A DNA stretch of 64,000 nt, taken from Lachnoclostridium sp. An14 (lineage in GTDB: Bacteria > Bacillota > Clostridia > Lachnospirales > Lachnospiraceae). Below, piece after piece: positions 58,338-64,000 of this stretch. The stretch lies in assembly GCF_002160755.1 (NCBI RefSeq), contig NZ_NFLE01000023.1:1-64000 (forward strand), given 5' to 3'. The position numbers were made by a program, and so were the translations under genes. The notes beneath the pieces are model-generated. The model was not told the DNA's origin and ran no database searches. It worked only from the letters and a program-made list of their open reading frames with translations. Numbering within the stretch: position 1 is the stretch's first letter; every line of letters begins with the position of its first letter.

Positions 58338-59993
58338 ATGAAAACGTATGAGGGAAAGAGCGTATTCGGAGGCGTTGCCATCGGAAAGGTTCTGGTATAT
58401 AAGAAGGGCGAGCAGCAGGTAAAGCGGCTGCACGTAGACGATACCCAGGCGGAGATCAAGCGATTTGAGGACGCCAAGGCGGAGGCGGTAGAGCAGTTAA
58501 AGGCTCTCTATGCCAAGGCGGTGAAGGAAGTAGGAGAGGCCAGCGCGGCCATCTTTGAGATCCATCAGATGATGCTGGACGACTTAGATTACCTGGATTC
58601 CATCCACAACATGATCGAGACCCAGGAGGTGAACGCGGAGTACGCGGTGGCCACCACCAGCGACAACTTCGCCATGATGTTCTCCTCCATGGATGACGCG
58701 TATATGAAGGAGAGAGCGGCGGACGTAAAGGATGTGTCCGAGCGCATCCTGGCCGTGCTCAGCGGCGGCGCCAAGAGCACGGTGGCGACGGACGAGCCGT
58801 CCATCATCGTGGCGGACGATCTGGCTCCCAGTGAGACGGTGCAGCTGGACAAGGACAAGGTGTTAGCCTTCGTTACAGTGCACGGCTCCTCCAATTCCCA
58901 CACGGCTATCCTGGCCAGAACCATGGGAATCCCGGCTCTCATCGGAACCCCGGTGGATCTGGAGACCGTGGACGGAAAGATGGCCGTAGTAGACGGCTAT
59001 ACCGGCGCCTTTTACGTGGATCCCGACGAGGAGACCATGAAGGCCATGGAGGAAAAGAGAGAGAAGGACAGAGAGCAGAAGGAGCTCCTTCAGACCTTAA
59101 AGGGCAAAGAGAACATCACCCTGGATGGCAAAAAGGTGATGGTTTATGCCAATATTGGAAATATCAAGGATCTGGCCATGGTTCTGCAGAACGACGCCGG
59201 CGGCATCGGCCTGTTCCGCAGTGAGTTTATTTACCTGGAGCATGATGACTATCCCACAGAGGAGGAGCAGTTTAAGGTATACCGCGCCGTGGCGGAGACC
59301 ATGGCCGGAAAACGGGTGATCATCCGTACCCTGGACATCGGCGCCGACAAGCAGGCATCCTACTTTAATATGGATCACGAGGAGAATCCGGCACTGGGCT
59401 ACCGCGCCATCCGTATCTGCCTGACGAGAGAGGACATTTTCAAGACCCAGCTGCGCGCCATCTTTCGCGCCAGCGCCTTCGGAAAGATCAGCATTATGTA
59501 TCCCATGATCATTTCCGTGGACGAGGTGAAGAAGATCAAGAAGATCGTGGAGGAGGTCAAAGCAGAGCTTACCAGCCAGCAGATCGCCTTCGGCGAAGTG
59601 GAGCAGGGCATCATGATCGAGACTCCGGCTGCCGTTATGGTCAGCGAGGCTCTGGCAAAAGAGGTGGATTTCTTCAGCATCGGTACCAACGACCTGACCC
59701 AGTACACCCTGGCCATCGACAGGCAGAACCCGAAACTGGAGGACTTCTACGACGCTCATCACCCGGCGGTGTTAAACATGATTCGCATGACTGTGGAGAA
59801 TGCCCACAAGGCCGGCATCTGGGCCGGCATCTGCGGCGAGCTGGGTGCCGATCTGGAGCTCACCAAGTTCTTCTTGAGCATCGGAGTGGACGAGCTTTCC
59901 GTATCTCCGGGCCGCGTACTGTCCGTGAGAAAGAACATTCTGGAGACGGATGTGGAGAAGGAGAGAGAAGAACAGTTAAAGAAGTGGCTGTAA
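58338..59993 (+). CDS. ptsI: PTS enzyme I (phosphoenolpyruvate-protein phosphotransferase)
   Basis: A 551-aa cytosolic enzyme that takes phosphate from PEP and passes it to HPr. N-terminal HPr-binding and phosphohistidine domain with His188 in GSSNSHTAILART. C-terminal PEP-binding barrel: GGIGLFRSEFIYL, RTLDIGADKQ, ENPALGYRAIRICL, FFSIGTNDLTQYTLAIDR, and catalytic Cys499 in AGICGELGAD. ATG 58338 follows AAGGAGGTCGG. No sugar-specific EII genes occur in this window. Confidence 0.95.
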   Translation: MKTYEGKSVFGGVAIGKVLVYKKGEQQVKRLHVDDTQAEIKRFEDAKAEAVEQLKALYAKAVKEVGEASAAIFEIHQMMLDDLDYLDSIHNMIETQEVNAEYAVATTSDNFAMMFSSMDDAYMKERAADVKDVSERILAVLSGGAKSTVATDEPSIIVADDLAPSETVQLDKDKVLAFVTVHGSSNSHTAILARTMGIPALIGTPVDLETVDGKMAVVDGYTGAFYVDPDEETMKAMEEKREKDREQKELLQTLKGKENITLDGKKVMVYANIGNIKDLAMVLQNDAGGIGLFRSEFIYLEHDDYPTEEEQFKVYRAVAETMAGKRVIIRTLDIGADKQASYFNMDHEENPALGYRAIRICLTREDIFKTQLRAIFRASAFGKISIMYPMIISVDEVKKIKKIVEEVKAELTSQQIAFGEVEQGIMIETPAAVMVSEALAKEVDFFSIGTNDLTQYTLAIDRQNPKLEDFYDAHHPAVLNMIRMTVENAHKAGIWAGICGELGADLELTKFFLSIGVDELSVSPGRVLSVRKNILETDVEKEREEQLKKWL

Positions 59994-60055
59994 TCGGAAA
60001 GTCCCGTGAAAACAGTGAAATATATGGTTTGCTGATTTCGTCAGAATCAGACCTG

Positions 60056-60090
60056 AAAAGAGCCGGAGGCAAATGCGCCCCGGCTCTTTT
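60056..60090 (+). terminator. Terminator after ptsI
   Basis: AAAAGAGCCGG and CCGGCTCTTTT form an 11-bp stem; usable from both sides. Confidence 0.8.
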
Positions 60091-60164
60091 GGCTATCTCG
60101 TTTTCTGTGTCGCGGCGCGTTTCTCAGCGCATGAAAGCAGAAATGGAACCGCTTTTTGCGGCGT

Positions 60165-60827
60165 CTATATCTCCGGCACTTTTTCCGCGGCCCTTCTGCG
60201 GCTGCTCTCGTAGGCGCTGCCGTAGATCACGTCGTGGAGACAGTAGGCCATGGTGATGGCCGCCATTCCGTCGATGACGGAGTGCTGTTTCAGGAACACG
60301 GTGGACAGGCAGATGGCCGCCATGGCAAAGAAGGAGGCGCGGCAGAGGAGGCGGTGCTCCCGCAGCCGTTCGCTGTTCATCACCGCGATGTGGACGCCGA
60401 TGGAGTTGTATACGTGGATGCTGGGCAGCACGTTGGTACAGGTGTCCACTTTGTGGAGGGCGGCTACCATGGCGCAGAAAATATTTTTGTCCGGGTCGAT
60501 GATAGGGCGGAAGTCTGTACCGTTGGGGTAGATGGTGCAGATCGCCAGGCTGATGGTCATGCCTGTAAACAAAAAGGCGCACAGCCGGTAAAAATCCCCC
60601 TTGTCCGTAAAAAAGAAGTACAGAACCGCTCCGGCCACATACACAAACCAGAACAGATATGGGATGATAAAATACTCATTAAAAGGAATATAGTCGTCCA
60701 GAGATACATGGATAATGTGGTAACGGGTAGTCACCGTCCTCTCCAGATAGAAAAACCAGGGAAGATAGATGAAGGCGTATAAAAATACCCACGCGTGCCC
60801 GTATTTATGAAGAAATCGTTTCATCAT
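60165..60827 (-). CDS. PAP2 superfamily membrane phosphatase
   Basis: A 220-aa membrane protein with about six helices. PAP2-type motifs: VLPSIHVYNSIG (PSxHxxxS) and LSTVFLKQHSVIDGMAA (HxxxD-type third motif). It probably dephosphorylates a lipid (phosphatidate, prenyl diphosphate) or transfers a lipid head group outside the membrane. It is a single-gene unit, convergent with ptsI. Confidence 0.85.
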   Translation of the reverse strand: MMKRFLHKYGHAWVFLYAFIYLPWFFYLERTVTTRYHIIHVSLDDYIPFNEYFIIPYLFWFVYVAGAVLYFFFTDKGDFYRLCAFLFTGMTISLAICTIYPNGTDFRPIIDPDKNIFCAMVAALHKVDTCTNVLPSIHVYNSIGVHIAVMNSERLREHRLLCRASFFAMAAICLSTVFLKQHSVIDGMAAITMAYCLHDVIYGSAYESSRRRAAEKVPEI

Positions 60828-60990
60828 ATCACGCCTTTCCGAAAGTTAAAACGATTATAGCACAACCGCCGGGGCAGTCAAGGGAGTTTTCAAAAAGTTA
60901 ATGAAATTGATATAAAATCTTAGACAATGAGAGGGGATCGGGAGCTCTCTTGTTTTGAACGTGACGAAACAACGTCATGGATGTTTTTGG

Positions 60991-61038
60991 AAAAGAAAAA
61001 ACAGGGGCCGATGGAACAGAGTATTCCATTGGCCCCTG
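60991..61038 (-). terminator. Terminator of the third YD-repeat gene
   Basis: CAGGGGCCGATGGAA and TTCCATTGGCCCCTG (15-bp stem with one wobble); the minus-strand tail is T-rich. Confidence 0.75.
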
Positions 61039-61060
61039 GAGTATGACTGGAAAGGGATGA

Positions 61061-61696
61061 CTATTGGTAAATATATTCAGTATAGGTTGCTAAAGAACCA
61101 TCTGCACCGCGCATTTCGCTCCGGATTACTTGTCCGTTTTCGTCGTACACATAAGTGTAATCAGATCCGGAACGGAGAGAACATTTGACGATTCGGCCGC
61201 TTTCATCACAATAGTAGGTTTCGGTGATAAGGTTTGCACCAAGACCCGAGTCCTTTTTTGTGCTTTCTGATTCTATTGTGATCGTTCTTGCGCTGTCATT
61301 ATAGGTATATCTGGTTTCGTATTCCAAACCGTATAGAGCCTGACCGCCGTCAAAGCGGCCATATTCACTGCGGTCTTCCACCGTTTTTGTAAGTCTTCCA
61401 TAGCTGTCGTAATAGTAGTATGTTGTTATTTTTCCATTGCTATTGTTTGTTTTGATTGTTTTTTCTAGTTTTCCATCCTGATCATAGATATATTCTGTAT
61501 GCGCATCCGCCATCGTAGGTTCCATAGTGGCGGCGTCCTGGCCGGAACCTGCGGTGAGCTGTCCGGTTGCGTAAATATCCATGGGAACTCCCGCGTTAAT
61601 CGGACGGCCCTTCTCCATTACCAGAACAGAGCGCAGGCGGCCTGTTTCTGCGGTGGCATCGGTTTTGGACGCCGCTGTAGAGATCGTCTGGGTCAT
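61061..61696 (-). CDS. YD-repeat-like protein without signal peptide (probably 5'-truncated)
   Basis: A 211-aa protein with repeats HTEYIYDQDGKL, TYYYYDSYGRL, TRYTYNDSART, YTYVYDENGQV and TEYIYQ at the end, related in style to the two secreted paralogues at 37.7-40.7 kb. It lacks a signal peptide and a visible ribosome site, and the AT-rich upstream DNA (61697-61869) holds only a large imperfect hairpin (61733-61785). This is likely the 3' part of a disrupted gene; an internal start is possible. Confidence 0.55.
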   Translation of the reverse strand: MTQTISTAASKTDATAETGRLRSVLVMEKGRPINAGVPMDIYATGQLTAGSGQDAATMEPTMADAHTEYIYDQDGKLEKTIKTNNSNGKITTYYYYDSYGRLTKTVEDRSEYGRFDGGQALYGLEYETRYTYNDSARTITIESESTKKDSGLGANLITETYYCDESGRIVKCSLRSGSDYTYVYDENGQVIRSEMRGADGSLATYTEYIYQ

Positions 61697-61869
61697 GATG
61701 GTTGAGTTTTAACACCAAAAAAAATAATAAAAATTCCGGAGAGAAGATGACTTCCTATATCATCTACTATCCGGAACTTTTATTTTTAAATTTATTATTG
61801 TATCTTAAATTTTAAGAAGTGGATCGAGGATCACGGCTGCCTCTGGTGTCCCCCTTGTCAGATGCCTTA

Positions 61870-62079
61870 TTAGTTCTTTCTTCTGTCCATTTCACTTCCT
61901 ACTTTATTTCCGACTAAACCGCTTATAATGGCTACAGTTATGGCACATGGAACCGTACCAACAAACGCGCCCACAGGGCCGCCAACTGCAATACCGATAG
62001 AGGAACCTTTAACAGCTCCGGCAACTGCACCCGCAACAGTACCTACTAAACTTCCGATAGCTTCATTTTTTCTTCCCAT
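61870..62079 (-). CDS. Small glycine-zipper membrane peptide
   Basis: A 69-aa peptide, mostly small hydrophobic residues in GxxxG patterns (GSLVGTVAGAVAGAVKGSSIG, IAVGGPVGAFVGTV) with a charged tail (KVGSEMDRRKN). GGAGGT precedes the ATG on the minus strand. Such sequences form helical hairpins in membranes and recall some bacteriocins or phage pore peptides; no leader or processing gene is adjacent. It is divergent from an XRE regulator, which may control it. Confidence 0.65.
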   Translation of the reverse strand: MGRKNEAIGSLVGTVAGAVAGAVKGSSIGIAVGGPVGAFVGTVPCAITVAIISGLVGNKVGSEMDRRKN

Positions 62080-62150
62080 ATTGTACCTCCAATTTTTCTC
62101 AAGAAAATAACAGGTTATGTCCAGAATTATTTTATCATAATCCTACAATA

Positions 62151-62178
62151 TACGCAAGTGCGTACACGCCAATGCGTA
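62151..62178. promoter_or_regulatory. Operator-like palindromes between the glycine-zipper and XRE genes
   Basis: TACGCA-AG-TGCGTA (62151-62164) is a perfect palindrome; a degenerate second copy (TACACG-CCAA-TGCGTA) ends at 62178. The position in the divergent promoter region fits binding by the XRE protein. Confidence 0.5.
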
Positions 62179-62236
62179 TAAAAATATATTCTTTCTTCAA
62201 AGATAATTTTCAAAAACAGAAGAAAGGATAAGGAAA

Positions 62237-62479
62237 ATGAACGTAAAGCAGGCAGTAGCGAAAAGAATTGAGTATCTTTGCAAGGAGAGAGGGATCGCTT
62301 ACAATGAATTGGCAAATATCTGCGGTGTTACGCCTTCTACGATCTACAGCATTTTTGATGACCGGAGGAAAAATATCACATTGTCTACGGTCAAAAAAAT
62401 ATGTGATGGATTTGAAATTACTCTGGGTGAATTTTTTTCCCACCCCCTTTTTGACGCTCTAGGGCAGGAGATTCAGTAA
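62237..62479 (+). CDS. XRE family transcriptional regulator
   Basis: An 80-aa single-domain HTH protein: RIEYLCKERGIAYNELANICG, VTPSTIYSIFDDRRKNITLS and a short C-terminal helix (LGEFFSHPLFDALG). AGAAAGGATAAGGA ribosome region. Probably represses itself and the divergent glycine-zipper gene through the palindromes between them. Confidence 0.88.
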   Translation: MNVKQAVAKRIEYLCKERGIAYNELANICGVTPSTIYSIFDDRRKNITLSTVKKICDGFEITLGEFFSHPLFDALGQEIQ

Positions 62480-62528
62480 ATGCCAGTATCGGATGGGGAA
62501 TGGAGACGGAGGATTTTCTCGAAAATGA

Positions 62529-62560
62529 AAAAAGGCCCTTGAATCCTCAAGAGCCTTTTC
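62529..62560 (+). terminator. Terminator near the XRE gene
   Basis: AAAGGCCCTTGA and TCAAGAGCCTTTT pair with a small mismatch; T-tracts on both strands. Confidence 0.65.
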
Positions 62561-62561
62561 A

Positions 62562-62597
62562 GTAGCGGAAGGGAGATTTGAACTCTCCGGGCTACCC
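62562..62597 (-). other. tRNA 3'-end-like remnant with arm-like repeats
   Basis: The minus strand reads a T-arm-like GAGAG-TTCAAAT-CTCCC followed by TTCCGCT, as at the 3' end of a tRNA (acceptor strand resembling tRNA-Leu). No anticodon or D arm is present. To the right are direct repeats GGTACTCAAA (twice, 62642-62665). Together they look like an att site left by an element that once used a tRNA gene. Confidence 0.35.
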
Positions 62598-62690
62598 TCA
62601 AATACTTAGAAAAGAAAGGATTTGCGCGTCCTCAAATGCAAAGGTACTCAAATAGGTACTCAAACAATTCTGCAAGGCATAGTGGAGAGG

Positions 62691-62744
62691 AAAGAAACCT
62701 GTCAAGAATCCATGAAAGGGACGATAGCTTGTTCTTGACAGGTT
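62691..62744. other. Perfect 15-bp stem hairpin
   Basis: GAAACCTGTCAAGAA and TTCTTGACAGGTTTC pair perfectly around a 24-nt loop, in a gene-free stretch (62480-62838) without a T-tract. Purpose unknown; candidates are a small RNA or a miniature-element end. Confidence 0.5.
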
Positions 62745-62779
62745 TCGGTTGTGGCCGAGATAGTCCTCACAATGCGGGA

Positions 62780-62817
62780 AAGGGGTCGATAGAGCGGTTT
62801 TTCTCTATCGGCCCCTT
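62780..62817 (-). terminator. Terminator of the cell-wall-binding protein gene
   Basis: AAGGGG-T-CGATAGAG and CTCTATCG-G-CCCCTT form a near-perfect stem, 22 bp after the stop codon on the minus strand. Confidence 0.75.
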
Positions 62818-62838
62818 GATTATTGATTGGACGAAAAC

Positions 62839-63666
62839 TTATCTCTGGTAAACGGTATCAATGCGGACATTTGCTCCGTCTGGGTACATATCTTTGTCAT
62901 AACTAATGAAATTGTAACGATAAACTAAGGTATTGCTGTCAGTAAACAAAACCTCAAAGTTCTCGTCTGTGGTCGGGACAAATATTCCATTAAATGAAAT
63001 TCCGCTTAAATACCAGTTGTCCCCATTTTTTGTATATTCGTCATATGCGTCGGAACCTCCAATATTTCCATTGTTACCATGCCAGCGGAAGGTGGACTCT
63101 GTATTTTCAGTAATCGTCATTCTGGTGGCAAAATCCCAAGGCATACCAAGAGGCCATCTTTCTTCAAATGCCCTTGAATAAGCGCCATCATCCTGGGCTC
63201 CAGAAGTGACAAGTTCATCAATATAAATAATTTCAGAGTGTTCAGGAGTTTTCATAAATAAATTGTATTCTCCTGTGCTTGCGTCAAGTATATACGCAGC
63301 CGTATATTTGTAATTGTATGTTCCAACCAGCGAATCATTCTGCTGAGAAGTTGTATCTTGCTGGCTTTGAGTTTTCACGTTCCCATTCTCTACCCACGCG
63401 CCGTTCTCATTTACTTGGTAGCCATCCGGCGTTGTGGTATCTGCTAACATCCAGCCATCAGCGTCAAAATAATAGCACTCTGCCGTGCCGTCGTTGTTGC
63501 CATCAATCCATTGCCAGCCGTTATTAGCAAAGGTGCCGTTATCGTTGTCATACCACCAACGGTTTTGATTGGGTTCGGCTCCGGTTCTCCATGTGCCGGC
63601 AAATGCGGTTGTTGCCATAATTGATGAAATGGCAATGGTAGATAATAGTAATTTTTTGAGTTGCAT
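62839..63666 (-). CDS. Secreted protein with cell-wall/choline-binding-like repeats
   Basis: A 275-aa exported protein. Signal peptide KLLLSTIAISSIMATTAFA. Residues 25-90 have aromatic repeats like CW_binding_1 (TGAEPNQNRWWYDNDNGTFA, NGWQWIDGNNDG, YYFDADGWMLADTTT, NENGAWV). A Gln/Thr/Ser linker leads to a unique beta-rich domain (residues 110-275) with no family I recognise. ATG 63666 has the right spacing from AGGAGG; the first ATG (63672) is too close. It should sit on the cell wall. Confidence 0.8.
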   Translation of the reverse strand: MQLKKLLLSTIAISSIMATTAFAGTWRTGAEPNQNRWWYDNDNGTFANNGWQWIDGNNDGTAECYYFDADGWMLADTTTPDGYQVNENGAWVENGNVKTQSQQDTTSQQNDSLVGTYNYKYTAAYILDASTGEYNLFMKTPEHSEIIYIDELVTSGAQDDGAYSRAFEERWPLGMPWDFATRMTITENTESTFRWHGNNGNIGGSDAYDEYTKNGDNWYLSGISFNGIFVPTTDENFEVLFTDSNTLVYRYNFISYDKDMYPDGANVRIDTVYQR

Positions 63667-63692
63667 ATCCATATCCTCCTGTATAAAAATTA

Positions 63693-63722
63693 TAATCCTA
63701 CTTTATCCTACTTTATCTTACT
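63693..63722. repeat. Three 10-bp tandem repeats, operator candidate
   Basis: TATCCTACTT-like units occur three times in phase (63693-63722), one per helical turn. They lie between the secreted-protein gene and the ribbon-helix-helix gene, a typical setting for RHH binding. Confidence 0.5.
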
Positions 63723-63776
63723 TGTCAATAATTAATACGAGGGAATGATATATTGTAGGAAAAAGGAGTATTATCT

Positions 63777-63932
63777 ATGAAACCATTAAAAACAAAGGTT
63801 AGCATAACCTTAGACTCCACGGTCATAGAAGTTATTAAAGAGTTAGCAGAAAAGGACGACCGGTCATTTTCGCAATATGTAAATTTGATTTTAAAAGAAT
63901 ATTTGCAAAATCACAATATTTTACATGACTGA
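63777..63932 (+). CDS. Small ribbon-helix-helix (CopG/Arc-like) protein
   Basis: A 51-aa protein: a basic beta strand (LKTKVSITLDSTV), a first helix (IEVIKELAEKDDR), a turn with SFSQYVN and a second helix (LILKEYLQ). This is the minimal RHH fold, which binds DNA as a dimer. AAAAGGAG lies 8 bp upstream. It could be an antitoxin or plasmid/element-type repressor; no partner gene is visible before the window ends. The remaining 68 bp are very AT-rich. Confidence 0.75.
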   Translation: MKPLKTKVSITLDSTVIEVIKELAEKDDRSFSQYVNLILKEYLQNHNILHD

Positions 63933-64000
63933 AAAGTTAATTTTTTTGTAAAGATTTTTTAATTGATTATAGAATAAAAATTTGTTATTATGTTGTCAAG

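Noticed and set aside
60955-61188. 77-codon ORF on the plus strand
   Set aside because: It overlaps the terminator and 3' end of the YD-repeat gene, has no ribosome site and no recognisable features.

Overview
The window looks like a chromosomal segment of a GC-rich, anaerobic Gram-positive clostridium of the Lachnospiraceae type. This rests on strong GGAGG ribosome sites, SigA-like promoters with 17-bp spacing, sortases with LPXTG-type signals, SelD with selenium-dependent molybdenum-hydroxylase accessory genes, an NfnAB-like pair, the GGGtGRT gene pair and an HPr without Ser46. I see no rRNA, complete tRNA, CRISPR array or IS transposase.

Layout. 0-2.7 kb: a BTAD-type regulator whose start may be frameshifted, and an Rpn/PDDEXK nuclease followed by a small ORF repeating its tail. 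2.8-12.1 kb: a seven-gene pilus operon (vWA tip adhesin, coiled-coil protein, inactive signal-peptidase homologue of SipA type, backbone pilin, class B sortase, LPKTG pilin, second class B sortase), in the same order as streptococcal FCT pilus loci. 12.3-17.5 kb: two selenium/molybdenum transcription units (selD, cysteine desulfurase, DUF3343; then a small leader ORF, yqeC, yqeB, mocA-like). They share an identical palindrome at the same distance from their promoters. 17.5-24.9 kb: ThyX-like protein, DHFR, aldose epimerase, NfnA/NfnB-like pair, two MATE exporters. 25.1-26.9 kb: NifU-like scaffold protein and GGGtGRT protein.

26.84-36.24 kb: a 9.4-kb integrated element flanked by a 40-bp direct repeat that is the 3' end of the GGGtGRT gene. 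It has an integrase, a divergent repressor/Cro-type switch with three operators, a VapE-type primase-helicase, an iteron/AT-rich/iteron origin, then a scaffold protein, a major capsid protein and a MuF-type minor head protein. I see no portal, terminase, tail or lysis genes. This is best read as a phage satellite (PICI-like) that makes its own capsid shell. Immediately to its right is the stump of a second, related element, with a relic integrase C-terminus.

36.7-37.5 kb: three overlapping small genes including a DUF4160-type protein. 37.7-40.7 kb: two tandem secreted YD-repeat proteins. 40.9-48.5 kb: two overlapping LysR regulators divergent from an SLC13-type transporter, esterase, hydroxyacid dehydrogenase and iron alcohol dehydrogenase. 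48.8-51.3 kb: PhzF, EamA exporter, MarR. 51.4-51.7 kb: a duplicated hairpin repeat. 52-55.8 kb: M20 amidohydrolase, YfcC transporter and carbamate kinase. 55.9-60 kb: CPBP protease, glycosyltransferase, HPr and PTS enzyme I. 60-64 kb: PAP2 protein, then an AT-richer accessory end with a third YD-repeat protein, glycine-zipper peptide, XRE and ribbon-helix-helix regulators, and a secreted cell-wall-binding protein.
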